A stretch of 64,000 nucleotides of DNA, from positions 5,087,778 to 5,151,777 of the forward strand of contig NC_091142.1 of assembly GCF_041381155.1 (NCBI RefSeq), read 5' to 3'. Shown here piece after piece: positions 1-12,156 of the stretch (position 1 is its first letter; the number at the start of each line of letters is the position of its first letter). The DNA is from Argopecten irradians. Its lineage: Eukaryota; Mollusca; Bivalvia; Pectinida; Pectinidae. The notes under the pieces are model-generated. The model was not told where the DNA came from, did no database searches, and was given only the letters and a program-made list of their open reading frames with translations. The position numbers were made by a program, and so were the translations under genes.

Positions 1-2072
1 ACGGTTGGCTAAAACAAGCTACAGCGAGGAAACCACACAGCTTATCAAGTTGTCGCTAATTTCTAAAATATAACTGCTTGATTTAATGCGTGCCTTGCAT
101 GATACTGGAAACTTCAAATTAACCAGATAATTGAATTCACTATTGGTAGTGTCAAGCACACGGGTAGGAAAAAACGCATCAGAAAAATTGACATATTTGG
201 AAAATTCTAAATACGAAAAAAGAATAATCGCGAAAGAAAGAAATTATTTCCAAGCATTTGGTACCAATTACAGAACAGATGTTCAAAACCCAAACAAACC
301 TGGGGGAAAAACAGGACCAAGAAAACGATCACAATCAGAAAAAAAAAGACAACTTTGAAACAAATCATCATGAAATGCACTTATGGTGTACATGTATTCT
401 GTTGATAGAATCGCAGTGGTTGGAGGGGGATATTGACACCTACATCTTTAGTTCACAGATTCGCCTCCTCTTCGGGTGCACTTTTTTTTAATGATGATTT
501 GTGATACTATTTGTTATATGCATTCTTCTTAGCCCCATACTTCAGTTATCCCCTTTCTATGTATATTGACGGGATCGATTCTGTGCCTTATTTGTTTTGT
601 ATATTTGAATTAGTTCATATTACACCACCGTATACTTTGATCGGGTATCTTTAATATTTTTGTAAACAAACATTTATCCGAATAGTGTATCAACTCTCTT
701 TGAAGACTATATTTTCCAGAAACACCGGAATCTTCCATGTTTATCTTATAGTATAGTCTTGTAATCATTACATGTGTAGGTGAGTATGTATGTTGCTATT
801 CAGATAATAATAATAAGTTCACAATCACAAACCTTTTCATCTATTATCATTTTCAGCAGGTTTGAGATTAAAAGGCAAAGATGAACACATGGACTTCCAA
901 TCATTATCACTGATATCAGAGCTTTAGATTCACTATTCATTATTAGAATTAATTTGCATATTTGTTAATATATTTCAATTGATGTATTTATATATTATAA
1001 AATTTAAACATTAATATAATGATTCTCTCTCGTCTTAAGTGATCTTTAGTAAGTATAAATTGCACCATTTGAATCGTACTACTTGGCTTTGCTTTAAAAT
1101 ACATAGTATATCTAAATATAGTAAATATTTTTTATCATATTTTTTTTATTACATAGTTATCTTTTTATCCATATATGTATATATATATATATATTGATAT
1201 TAATAATACACTAAATATTACTGTTTGATTAAAGTTATAAAAGCTTGATATATATGTTCAATCCTATATTCTTTCTTTCTCCTTTGTTCGTCTAAACTGC
1301 GTTGTCAGTACTTTCAAATTCTGTCCGAGTCGTTGAATAGCCTTTTCTCCTCTGTTAGGAATACTGCTGGCTTTATTGCTTCCTCCCCTTGTCTTCAACT
1401 CCAAACAGAATGTGTAAGACGATTGATCACATAGCCTCAACGTTCCTGTCTAAATTCCAATGAGTGCTGACTCTAAGATGTCATCTAAACTTTCTCATGC
1501 TTCGTTGTATCCATACTGGGCTACTCTATACTTTTCCCTTGGCTGTGCTTGATGTGACTGATCATCCTGGTAGTGGTTTGTATCATTTAATTGCTAATGG
1601 CTGACCTGTGATGAAAACGATGAGGAGAGGTGCTCAGCACTGTGGGGTACCTCCTGGCTTAGGTCCTCCTTATGTGTGTGTGACTCCAAAAGTCTGTGTT
1701 TTGTCCTTGCTTGATGATTTCTCAAGCCTCAGGTATTCTTACACACCTCCACACACTGGTGTTTTACTTCTGCTGATGTTCCTGTCAGTGTTGTGTGTAC
1801 CATGCAGTGTGATATCCGATAGATCTGTGAGAGCCCGTCATCCTCCCGTCCTCTCGTATGGCTCTGGACGCATCTTTCTTCTTTTCTTGTGTTAGCTGGA
1901 TGAATGGTTGTCCTCTCAAGAGGAATGGACCGCAGACTGCAATTCCTTAGTGCCCAAATATCAGACTATTCCTACCACCCCAACCCTCACCCTCAAATTT
2001 TCTGAAATACTGTCAAATTCCCTATATTGTACAATAGTAGAAAATCAGATGGGGTTTCAATTTCTCAAAGGA
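1..2072. other. AT-rich flank, no host gene supported
   Basis: I see no convincing host exon here. Short open frames exist on both strands but lack codon-like character and recognisable motifs. The stretch around 1140-1200 is a TA-rich simple repeat. The more GC-balanced part at about 1260-1960 may hold a dead mobile-element reading frame on the minus strand, listed separately. Confidence 0.5.
1261..1960 (-). pseudogene. Possible LINE-type coding relic
   Basis: Read on the minus strand, this stretch gives long peptide-like runs broken by stops. The last 58 codons before 1265 are open and lysine/arginine-rich, including the run LKVLTTQFRRTKEKER. That resembles the linker between endonuclease and reverse transcriptase in some molluscan non-LTR elements, as I remember them. 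No catalytic motif is visible. It could equally be a chance open stretch, so the call is weak. Confidence 0.25.
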
Positions 2073-2334
2073 CTACAGCAGACGAATTGGTATTTTTCTT
2101 CAGTTACAAAAGTTACTTACTTTACACCATTGAAAAGTTTGAGCTTCTAATTTTACTTCAAGATAAAAATAATTTCTATATGGACTGAAGTTCTGATCGT
2201 GCATGCACCAAAAGCAAAATAAAAGATTTTATATTATTCTTTGTGTTAATTAGACATATATGTACACAATTAAACACCAATTATTGTTCAAATGATGAGT
2301 ATCATTTATGCGCTGTCGGCGGTGGAGCATTTTA
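2073..2334 (+). mobile_element. MITE family 1 copy A, 5'-truncated
   Basis: It shares the interior and right end of the family described at 2582-2944, including CAGACGAATTGGTATTTTTC, the GCATGCACCAAA block and the terminal GTCGGCGGTGGAGCAT. The left terminal repeat is missing. It is non-coding. Confidence 0.7.
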
Positions 2335-2581
2335 ACAATTTTAATAAATTAAATGGTAATTATCATAACGTGGGTCGTCTTATGTTTCCTGTCATCGTCC
2401 TAATTACCCAGTGTTAGTTGATAATCACTGCGCCAGACAGCAAAACAGCAACACCAATCTTCGCTATTAACATTGTTTACGCGGGGAATCCTGCATTTGG
2501 TTGGTGTTATAACATCCTCTTTAATAGGCCATTTTTCGTATTTTGTTTCGCAAAGGTAGGTAGTGGGCCTTTAATCTTATG
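2335..2581. mobile_element. MITE family 2 fragment
   Basis: It contains the signature GGGTCGTCTTATGTTTCCTG also seen at 16718-17057 and, inverted, at 12157-12475. It ends in GGTAGTGGGCCTTTAA, the reverse complement of the left end of the 16.7-kb copy. It sits between two family 1 copies, so the locus is a pile-up of small elements. Confidence 0.6.
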
Positions 2582-2944
2582 TTAAAGATGCTCCACCGCT
2601 GACAAATGGTATTTTTTCACTATCAAAAAACAGGAGCAGACGATTTAGTATTTTTCTTCAGTTACAAAAGTTACTTACTTTACACCATTACCACCATTGA
2701 AAAGTTTGAGCTTCTAATTTTACTTCAAGTTAAAAATATGAAAAATAATAAATTGCATCCCGAAAAAATTCCGTGTCACTATATCCTATATGGAATGAAG
2801 TACTGATTGCGCATGCACCAAAGGCTAAATAAATTACTTTGTATTATTTTTTGTGTTAATCAGACATATATATACACGATTAAACACCAAATATTTTTCA
2901 AATGGTGAATATCATTTATGCTCTGTCGGCAGTGGATATTTTAA
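2582..2944 (+). mobile_element. MITE family 1 copy B, full length
   Basis: The element starts TTAAAGATGCTCCACCGCTG and ends with a diverged inverted copy, GTCGGCAGTGGATATTTTAA. At about 363 bp it matches the copies at 6449-6811 and 11793-12156, and has no coding capacity. The TTAA at each edge is either the outermost terminal repeat or a TTAA target-site duplication of piggyBac type. The transposase source is not in the window. Confidence 0.8.
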
Positions 2945-3351
2945 AAAAAAAAATGATTAATAAACAAACCCAAATCAGTTTATCTGTTTTTAATGTTATG
3001 TTGCTCCTGATAGTTGGCAGAGATTTGGATGATTTTTCAAAAGTCATATTTAGTCTAAAATGGTTTTACAACATATTAAAAAAGAACACACTCCGCTAAA
3101 ACACATATTGCAGTAGGAGACATATTGTGAATCCCAATATTCGAACATGAAACACAAGTAACCACTACAGTTTCACACAAGGCAACATCATATTATTATG
3201 TTACTATTTCAAAACATTGTTCATGTATTTGAAATGGGAAAAGACACTACTTTGTACTTTTGTACATTCACACTATCATCCAAGTTATAACTTTGTAATT
3301 CCTTTCAAAAAAGTAGAGATTTGTGTTAGTATTTATCAATTTTAAAACACA

Positions 3352-3432
3352 CTCACCCCTGAAGACACATTTAGACTCTTCTAAATCAATGAGTAGACCA
3401 GCCCATTATGAAATTTCCAGGGTGAATGTGTC
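3352..3432 (+). repeat. 85-bp dispersed repeat, copy 1
   Basis: It shares the core GACACATTTAGACTCTTCTA and AGACCAG..CCATTATGAAATT with copies at 8731-8814 and 26797-26879. The best copy (26797) has inverted ends, TTAACTC and GAGTTAA. Probably a very small non-autonomous element. Confidence 0.65.
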
Positions 3433-3945
3433 AAGATCTATACTATGAAATAAATTAGTTAACAGTTATCTTTATTTATTTTGCTATGTATATATAATTC
3501 TAATAAGAATTTGAAATTGGTAAAACTACTTTTTTTAAATTTGTTAATCTGAAACTATGAGATATCCCTAAACATTTTCTACATTGCATAAATAAAAGTA
3601 AAAGAAGCAAACCAATGATAAGTTCAGACAAAATAAAAAAGTTTTGATTAAGCATATCGATACTTTATATTATATATACTGAATGGGAAAATAAAAAAAT
3701 TATGTAAACCAAACAAATTATGATCATCACTTTTCTTGAATAAATTGCTGTATTTCTAAAAATAAATGTAAATATAGTAATATCTAGGTCATTTGAATAC
3801 CTAGCTAAAATTTACAGCCAATCCCATAACTACACCTTGTCAAAAGGTCAATAGGTCAAATAACACCAAACCTCTACCTATTTGAAACAGCAACCAATCA
3901 AACAAACATACAAACAACAAAAAGACACAATTAATGTGGTCAAAC

Positions 3946-4036
3946 CACAGGTGCCTGTCGCGTTTCTAAAATACTGTTATGTTGGTACATAATGTATGTG
4001 TATTTTACATATTTTAAAACAAGACAGGCACCTGTG
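3946..4036. repeat. Short foldback repeat
   Basis: CACAGGTGCCTGTC (3946-3959) is the exact reverse complement of GACAGGCACCTGTG (4023-4036). The arms enclose about 60 bp of AT-rich sequence. It may be a tiny MITE or a structured transcript segment. Confidence 0.6.
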
Positions 4037-4261
4037 ATCAGATATTCAAGAGACATATATTAAGCTAAAAATAATCTACAAAACAAAACATGATTGCAAA
4101 CATCACCTTCATAATTATATATAATATACCAATTCATAATTACAAACATTAAATCCCTCAGAAACATCCCGATACAGTATTTGGTCCGTGGAAATGATAC
4201 TAAAGAAGAGGTATGTCTTTTATCTTGGTCTCCTGTGTTTAAACATTGCTTCTATATCTCA

Positions 4262-4378
4262 ATCATAGGGACCTGGTTCAAATTTCTTACCAATAGTGTA
4301 GATAGATATATATATTACTGATATTAAAATATATATGTAAATATTGTTGGTTAGAAGTTTGTGCCAGGTCCCTGTGAT
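4262..4378. repeat. Second short foldback repeat
   Basis: AGGGACCTGG (4267-4276) pairs with CCAGGTCCCT (4364-4373), and the pairing extends outward imperfectly. The loop is TA-rich. It is built like the foldback 300 bp upstream, with a related end motif. Confidence 0.55.
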
Positions 4379-4517
4379 CTCAATCAATTGAGCAAAGTAC
4401 TTATATATTTTAAAATATATATATATATATATTGTCGCTAAATATTTTAATTCTTAAGCAGAAGCATTGAAACAAAAAAACAAATTGCACAAAGTTATTT
4501 CATAAATGAGCTAGCTA

Positions 4518-4690
4518 TTCCCTCTTTGCAGATTGCAGAGTAATCTCCCTTGTGGGAAGGTATTGATTGTGGCATCATTATTTCTCCGACGAAAAATCTA
4601 TCGTTTTCTCTGAAAAATATGGAATTTTATCCACAAAATCATGACGAAACAATTGACATCTACCCACAATGGTAGTTAAGTCTAATTAGT
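4518..4690. mobile_element. Decayed relative of the 36.5-kb MITE
   Basis: CTCCCTTGTGGGAAGGTATTGATTGT at the left and a weak inverted match (ACAATTGACATCTACCCACA) at the right resemble the ends of the element at 36468-36630. The interior is unrelated or too diverged to align by eye. Confidence 0.4.
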
Positions 4691-5533
4691 ATAATATACC
4701 TGTCTTGTTATGCTACGAGTTCTTTGTCACATGATCAAAATAAACCTACAAAATTGTCCCGATAAGATTTCTCTATTGTTTTCTATAGTATTAAAATACT
4801 ACTTAAAACATTAACGCTATGTATGAAATTTTCAAACTACCCGTTAGTAAAATGATTTAATATTTGACTCCTTTAGTCCTCAGTCTATGCATACATGCAT
4901 AAAATAAGGCTGTGAAGGTTGTAGGGGTTAGTCTGTCTTTTCCTATCAACAACTTTCATTCACTGAGATTCTGTTTTGAAATCTTCATCTATCTAAATAT
5001 CAAATAAACATTGATTGTGATGTTTAATGGAACACAAATACAGGCTGATCTACTGGTCACACAATTCAATTTGGACGGGGTAACATAACAAATAGTTCAA
5101 GTTGTTCTTTGCACTGATGGAAAATGAGGGGGAAAAGTAAGACAAAGGAATGTTGTCATTAACGAAAAACAGTACAACAAGAAATGATGTCATTAAGCTT
5201 GTATATCAATCTTTTTATGTAAGTGTGAACATGGTAATTGGTACCTCAAAATATTAATTTCAATCACAATATATATGGTAATATTTTGGCTAATTGCAGA
5301 ATGATTATGGTATTAAATAAAAGTTTATTACTGTAATTGAAGTATAAAACAATATTTACTATTATATTAAGGTTATTCTCTAATTTAATTCTGAATTATT
5401 TTAGCATCAACTCGCAATGAGAATTTGAAGCTCACTTATCTGTATACTGAATTTTTGTAGGGGAGATATCTCTTGTTCAAAGCAGCGTGAAATGCAAGCA
5501 AAAATAATGCATGTTATGCTACCGTTTTCTACC

Positions 5534-5747
5534 TACCATATTCGACCCAATAAGAACCCAAGGCGCTTAAAATTGAGAACAAAATAAGGGACGTATAACA
5601 GGCCAGGTTTAGAATAATCTCTTTAACAAAATTATTGCACAACGACAATGAATAGAGAAATTTAAAGAGGTTTCATAGTTTTGTCTCAATTTTAATTGAT
5701 GCGATTAAGGGCAGGGGCACTTATGGACGCTTATTGAGTCAAATATG
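5534..5747. mobile_element. MITE family 3 copy 1
   Basis: The ends are inverted: TACCATATTCGACCCAATAAG at the left and CTTATTGAGTCAAATATG at the right. It is about 214 bp, with no coding capacity. The related, better-preserved copy is at 9535-9750. Confidence 0.65.
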
Positions 5748-6448
5748 TTTTTTTTACTTTCGGATCCATCAGAGTTACTTCCCCTTGTTTTTGGATTACA
5801 ATACTTTAGGAATACTTATGATGAGGTAAACTGTGTGGATGTACACATTCCTTTTAATGGTATAATCTCGAGAAAGGTTTACGAAAAACATTCTTACTGA
5901 AAATTCATACTAGTTTTTTTTATACCGGTAACTCCTTTCTCTTTACCAAATCAACATTAGTAACACATTCCTACAAAGTTGACTTTAGACTGGAAATGAT
6001 TACCACAAAGACACTTTTATAATAGTTTAACGAGGTATCGTCATCTCAAAATTTACAGGAATATCACATGATTTCCAAGAAAACTTAAAATCTTCTATCA
6101 TTGAGGTGAGTAAAAACATCTGACACCTGCTTCGTCTCAGGTGACCTAAAAATGTGTTCATTAAACTTACAATTTCTAAACTGCGTTTTTATGATAAAAT
6201 ATACCCAGTACAATAATTATTAAAGCAAAAAATATACCAATAAATCATTTCTTAGAGACTTAGATGGTCAGAAAATAAATGAAATACTTTGTTGACAAAA
6301 CTGTGATTTTGGTGACTGCATGTCTTTACATAAATAGGTTATCTCAAAGAGCCCTATCATTTTTAACGAGTAAGCAAGAAAAATGTACATCAGACAAAAA
6401 GATTATATCAATTTCGATTCTTTTTTAATAGACAAATACATGTTCATT

Positions 6449-6811
6449 TTAAAGATGCTCCACCGCCGACAGAGCATAAATGATATTCATCATTTGAACA
6501 ATAATTGGTGTTTAATCATGTATATATATGCCTAATTAAAACAAAAAATAAAATAAAATAATTGATATTGCCTTTGGTGCATGCGCAATCAGTACTTCAT
6601 TCTATATACGATATTGTTCCACAGAATTTTTTCGGGATGCAATTAATTATTTTTTATATTTTTAACTTAAGGTTAAATTAGAAGCTCAAATTTTTCAATG
6701 GTGGTAGTGGTGTAAAGTATGTAACTTTTGTAACCGAAGAAAATACTAAATTGTCTGCTCCTTTTTTTAATAGTGAAAAAATACTATTTGTCAGCGGTGG
6801 AGCATCTTTAA
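6449..6811 (-). mobile_element. MITE family 1 copy C, full length
   Basis: Inverted relative to copy B. Both terminal repeats are well preserved: TTAAAGATGCTCCACCGC at the left and GCGGTGGAGCATCTTTAA at the right. This 363-bp copy best defines the family ends. It lies about 530 bp beyond the MLEC stop codon. Confidence 0.85.
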
Positions 6812-7338
6812 CTGTTATATGTGGGGATGTTATATTTTCTAACATTCACCACCAAAAGCACAGGTATTCTTTTGTAAAGCTTTACATAAATTCTTATGTA
6901 TATAGATCATATAATATATATAAAGATATAATTTTAAAAATTCCTGGTATAACCATATTTGCCTAAATGTACAAAACTGCCTTGGCATTGTTCTGTATAC
7001 TTTCAAACATACACAATTTCAATTTATCTTTCACTTTGCATTCACTTTTCTCACTTTTGCTATAGTATCACATCATGTTTTAGACGCCAAATTTCAATTT
7101 TCACCTTTTTACTTTCTCTCTGTTATCATTCAAAACCATATTGAATTAACTCTTAAACACTCAAACTCACTCCTCTCTTTCATTACAGCAACCAAATATT
7201 TCAGCTTTTAAACACAAGTAATGATCTCATTACATCAACACATGTAAGAACTTTTGAACTTTCACCTGATGACATTTGACCTTGATAAGTATGACATTTG
7301 ACCTTCATTCTATGTTCACCCCTTATTTAACAATCCCT

Positions 7339-10300
7339 TCAGAGTTTACAAAGGCAGAAGAGAAGAGGAATGAATGCACCTAGGGCCATTATTACAGGAA
7401 GCAGCATTGTGCTGGTGTCGTCTGATGCGTAAGGGTCCTTGACCTTGGGGCCTGAAGGTCGTCGCGCCTTGGATGGCCTGTCGGAGGAATCTTCTTCTTC
7501 GTCAACCTCTTCTTCCTCGCGAGGTGTTTCTGTTCCGGGTAATGAAGGTAGCTTAGGTACATCTGAAATTATTGTTCAGAAGCGGAACTTTAGATAATTC
7601 ATTCACACCTCAAAAAATTGGTACCATGTTTGCAGTCATTTATATATATGTTCCCTAACAAGTGCCGCCCTTTGTTACAATTTTTAAAGTGACCTATATG
7701 CTAATCCAGGCGTTTATTACGGCAAATATGGTATCAGTATAAAGAGAAAAATTATAGTTCAATACTTTAGATAATTCATTCATACATCATAAAATTGGTG
7801 TTAGTATAGTATAAACTATAAAGATTTTTAATTTTTGGATTTTGTATGTACATGTTTACACAGGCAAAATATCTTCGCCTTATTTGCAGAATTACTTGAT
7901 AATTTATTTGTGACAGTCTGCGACTTTAAGCACTTGTCCAATGCATATGACTAGTAATTTTCCAGCCTTATTATAGTGTCAATTGTAATGAACTACAAGT
8001 AGTCCGATTGGACTAGTGGCTCCTCATTTGATTAATATCTTTAAATGCTACGTTTACAAGAGCAGTGGTCAGTTGCATTTTTTCAACACATTTTGAGTAC
8101 ATTCTTTATGCGATTATTTTAGTCTGGATACATCATTTTGTGAGAATTTGTGTTAACAAAAGCATCCAGGTTGCAATTTGGGTAAAAAATTGTAAACTGA
8201 TCATGACTGAATTGGAAGTGCAGAAGCAAAACGGCTGTATATTTAATTTGGACTAGCTAGTGATAAAATAATCGAACTAGTTAAAAATTTGGGGTTTACT
8301 AATCCAATTTAATAGCAGCCAAAAAATAAGCGTCGCAAACTGTTGATATAAAATAAAAGGTTTTACTTAAAAATCCCAACTTGTTCATTTAAATCAATTA
8401 TGGAAATTATTGGATAATGCATCATAACTTACAGCATAGTGCAGGACATAGTAATTATATTCTATATTAGGAACTAGCTTACGAGACATATTTTATCAAA
8501 TTGACAAATTCTATACTAATGTTCACACAAAATTCAATCAAAACTGCTTACCATCAATTGTGCCTTTCATTAAATATATAGCATTAATTTTCGGATTATC
8601 ATAATCCCCCTGAAAAGAAAAAGATTTTGCATGAATAAATTGTCTTGTAGGTAATTCTACAAGATATATTTATCAATATGAACCCATCATGGCATTTTAG
8701 AAAAAGTCAGTTTCCCTTTTTCAAACACATTTTCACTCCTGAAAACACATTTAGGCTCTTCTAAATCAAAGACTAGACCAGTCTATTATGAAATTGCAGG
8801 GCTGAATGAGTTAATAATGAGACAAGTAAAACAATGAAAATGGCTACCCCCAGTAAAAGGAAATAACATCTTCTGTTGTATTTATTGATTATCATATTTT
8901 GTAAATGTCTGTCTTGAATTGATCATCAGTTATAAAATAATCATTGTGACATCGCTATTCTAAATACCTTCATAAATTCTACTAAGAGTTTGCTGTTGAT
9001 CTTGGATGTTTCCCCGTTGACTTTGAGCTTCCCTGATCTAATTGTGAATTCTATAAGTTCATCATGTGCCACTCCACGTCCAACTTTACTATATATATCC
9101 AGTTCATCCACAACTGTGTGTTCTCCATTTAGTGTGACATCAAATACCTGGAAAATATGAATCAATATAAATTGGGTTAGAATGTCAGCTGAATAGAGAA
9201 CAAACAGACTTATAACAATCAAACATATGGTGAATTAAAATGTGTTTAGATTTTTCTTCTAAAACTGCCTGCAGGAGAAAAAGAAGAGAATGTGAGCTTT
9301 GCAAGCAAACTTGGTCTTGGCACACCACAAGGCACAAAACAGAATATTGTTTTCTTGGCATTGATGGATCTGCAAAAAATTTGGTCAACTGAAATTGGAG
9401 GGTCAAAACTGAGACTATTTTAACTTTAAGAAAAGCCTGTAGACAGGTTTAACAAAACACAAAAATTATGGAAAAGTGTCCTAGATTATCCTTAAAATCC
9501 ACTTTGGCATTAAAATTGATTTCTAAATTTTAAATACCGTATTCGATCCAATAAGTGCCCATATCCCTATTAGCGCCCCTCCCCCTTTGGATTCCTCAAT
9601 TTCAATTGCTCTGGAGTAAATAAAGACTTAAACTATCAAAACTGTATAGGTTTGCACTTTGTTTTTGCAATTATTTTGTCTTATTACGCATCTTTTCATT
9701 TTTCCAATTTTCTAAACCCCCTGGGCGCTTATTGGGTTGAACAAGGTATGGCCCCTACATGATAATGTTGCAGGAAAATTACTTCTTTGTTAATGGCCCA
9801 TTATTGTAAAATTCTTGAAAATGACCCATGCATTTTTTTCAGTAAAAACTATCCTAGAAAATAGCCTCTAATTCAATAATTTGAATAGATAAAATAAGAT
9901 TGGATGCTGTAATGTGTACTAAACAGTATGTATAGTTTTATCTTAGTGTCACGATTCAATAGAGAAGTTATGGTCAATCAAGACCCTTCGGCACTTTCCA
10001 TAAACAAGTAGTTTTCTCGTTTACAGAAAGTGCTAAAGGTTTCCGATTGGGGTCATGGTGGCTAAGTTGTTAAGATGTACCAACATATTAGCCCTCCACC
10101 TGTGGGATGTGAGTTTCAATCCCATGTCAGACAGATGCCAGGTACTGTCTGACCGATGGTCAAAGGTTTTTCTCCAGGCAGACATCTACTCCGACTTTCC
10201 TCCAGCTCTAACCTGGCATTTTCTTAAAAAACACTGGCTGTTACAGAACATGACATTGGACCAATGAAACTAAATTATTTGATACATGTAGCATAACAGA

Positions 10301-10919
10301 CTATATATTTTTGTGCATCGACACAATGCGCACAGTATTGTTATATTAAAACCCTGGGCTCTCCACGAGCTCCACAACCCATACATAGTACTTCTGTATC
10401 TGTATCTGTCAGATACTTCCTTGTTCATTTCCTCATATGAAGGACATTTAGAGTCCTTTTCCTGGAACTTGCTCAATTTCTATACTGTACATATGCCTGT
10501 AGACGCCATTAAATTTCTGTCCTTATTTTTTTTATAATAATGGGTTATCTTGTAGATTAAGAGGCAAATCAGAAAGACAAACGAGTAGTTACTTTTTGAT
10601 TCGGCGATGTGAACCAAACTTCACAGAACTTTAGGACTAGGACATATTCTCCGTCTCCGCTGAGTGGAATGTCGTATCCAAATGTCGACATGTGGTATCT
10701 CTCAGTCTGATACAAAATCTGGTCCTGTGCGACCACCCGTGAAACCATCAGTGTCTTTCCGTAATCCGACGAGATCCCGATTTTCAGTGAATCCGATTCG
10801 TAACGGATGCCGTTGATGTCGGTGTGCGCTTCGCCCCCGCAATTCACTGCCCATATCACTTCACCTATACCTAACGATTGAGTAATTAATGATAAAATCG
10901 TGCATATAAGCAGCAGCAT
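7339..10919 (-). CDS. MLEC: Malectin, ER membrane lectin (4 exons)
   Basis: Malectin binds diglucosylated N-glycans in the ER lumen and, with ribophorin I, takes part in glycoprotein quality control. Coding exons on the minus strand: 10919-10593, 9147-8968, 8609-8552 and 7562-7339. All introns are GT..AG and the frame is kept, giving 262 residues (human 292). Residues 1-17 form a signal peptide (MLLLICTILSLITQSLG). The malectin domain covers about 20-187, with the family signatures VIWAVNCGGEAH, DQILYQTERY, EYVLVLKFCEVWF, VFDVTLNG and YDNPKINAIYLMKGTIDD. An acidic stretch follows (about 204-213), then PYASD and a C-terminal membrane anchor (about 241-258) ending CLCKL. I chose the start at 10919 because it places the signal peptide first. 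The frame stays open upstream to a Met at 11132, which would add 71 residues without family likeness. MED15 starts divergently 3.4 kb away. Confidence 0.95.
7622..7732. mobile_element. Short MITE family 3-like element in MLEC intron 3
   Basis: TACCATGTTTG at the left and CAAATATGGTA at the right form an inverted pair, with AAGTGCCGCCC inside resembling the AAGTGCCC of the 9535 copy. At about 111 bp it is probably an internally deleted member. Confidence 0.4.
7913..8343 (+). mobile_element. 430-bp element in MLEC intron 3, two copies in window
   Basis: ACAGTCTGCGAC at the left matches the inverted GTCGCAAACTGT at the right with one mismatch. The interior is found again in opposite orientation at about 32560-32823 inside MED15 intron 17 (GACTAGTAATTTT, CAATTGTAATGAACTA and GGGGTTTACT blocks). 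No coding capacity is seen. Confidence 0.6.
8731..8814 (+). repeat. 85-bp dispersed repeat, copy 2
   Basis: Same core as at 3352 and 26797. It lies between MLEC exons 2 and 3, about 120 bp upstream (in transcript sense) of exon 3. Confidence 0.7.
9535..9750. mobile_element. MITE family 3 copy 2, in MLEC intron 1
   Basis: Inverted ends: TACCGTATTCGATCCAATAAG at the left and CTTATTGGGTTGAACAAGGTA at the right, with AGTGCCC..GGGCGC just inside. It is about 216 bp and non-coding. Confidence 0.7.
10044..10262 (+). mobile_element. tRNA-headed SINE in MLEC intron 1
   Basis: The tRNA-like head has a pol III box A (TGGCTAAGTTGTTAAG) and box B (GAGTTTCAATCCCA). The body contains CAGGTACTGTCTGACCGATGG and TTTTTCTCCAGGCAGACAT, then an element tail with CTGGCTGTTACAGAACATGACATT. 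This layout is a known bivalve SINE type. It is diverged and probably inactive. Confidence 0.75.
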
Positions 10920-11149
10920 TTTTTTTCTATGGCACAAACAAAAGGTCATATTTGCAAACACGCGACCACATACAGTCAACATGTTTTGACTACTTGTCCA
11001 AACCGGCGAATGTCCAGGAAGTGTGAACCACAGCGCCACCTGTTGGCAAGGGAGAGTACTTTTGACAGGTGGTCGCTTTTGATTCGTCAATATTTCTGTT
11101 CGGGTTGACATGTCGAGCTCATTCGGTTTCATGTTCCATGACAGATACG

Positions 11150-11792
11150 CGCGATCCGCAGCTAAGAGAGCGCGTTTGTACTAGCAGACGTTGCTATGGT
11201 TACCATTAAATATATCATGTAGATTGATTAGCCTATTATTGTGTCTTCGGTAAGTAACAGTTTGTAACGTGACATTGTATGAATCACACACATGTACAGT
11301 AACACTAAATATTAGTTGACCTACAGTACATGTAACCAACAGTTCAATCATTTTGATAATAGATGGTCGACGATAAAAATAAGGTTTTGAATATTTTACC
11401 TTTCATTAAAATATCTTGGACAAAATAAAATAGGCTTCATCTTCAACCTTATGACTATCACAAAAAATACACTGCCTTTGTCATCTAGGAATACCGCTGA
11501 ATCTACAAGTTTCAACGTTTAACGAATGGGCATGAAAGTTAATGGTTTTACTGAGATGATCCTGTATAATAAGCTTATCAGCGATATATATTAATATATA
11601 ATGCACTTGGAAGAACTTTCAAAGCTAATTCTCATTTCTTGGATAAAAATGTCTTGTAAACGTTGTTTACGTTCAAAAAATCATTTGGAACATTCTGTGC
11701 AGAACAAAAATCGTTTTTCAAATGACATACCCAATTTTCTTTGCAATTAGGCTTTTTATATTAAAAGGCCCACTAACTTTACGGAGCAAAAT
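11150..11792. other. MLEC upstream region
   Basis: This is MLEC promoter-side sequence. GC-richer bases near 11130-11200 (ACGCGCGATCCGCAGC) may mark the transcription start area, but no TATA box or initiator can be assigned with confidence. From about 11757 it carries a short left-end piece of MITE family 2 (AAAAGGCCCACTAACTTTAC). Confidence 0.4.
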
Positions 11793-12156
11793 TTAATGAT
11801 GCTCCGCCGCCGACAGAGCATTAACGACATCAATTAGTTTAAACGATAACTGGTGTTTAATTGTATTTATACAATGTATGTGTCAAATTAATACAAAAAT
11901 ACATACAAAATTATATATTTTGTTCTTGGTGCATGCGCACTCTGTACTTCATTCCGGATAGGATATAATGTTATGGATTTTTTTGGGGATGTAATTAATT
12001 ATTTTTAATATTTTTATCGGAGTAATAAGAATAAGAAGTTCAAACTTTTCAATGTTGGTAATGATGTAAAGTTTTGTAACTGAAGAAAAATACTAATTCG
12101 TCTGCTCCAATTTTTGATAGAAAAGAATACTATTTGTCAGCGGTGGAGCATCTTTA
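11793..12156 (-). mobile_element. MITE family 1 copy D, full length
   Basis: Same orientation and length as copy C. Left end GATGCTCCGCCGCCGACA, right end TGTCAGCGGTGGAGCATC followed by TTTAA. It is flanked on both sides by pieces of MITE family 2, which suggests nested insertion. Confidence 0.8.

Larger units (their letters stand above)
2945..6448. other. AT-rich gene-free stretch with small foldbacks
   Basis: No exon or RNA gene is recognisable. It holds the short inverted-repeat elements listed separately (3352, 3946, 4262, 4518 and 5534) and TA-rich simple sequence near 4300-4430. Otherwise I see nothing. Confidence 0.5.

Noticed and set aside
1608..1895. 95-codon plus frame
   Set aside because: No motif; the opposite strand looks more like a decayed element reading frame.
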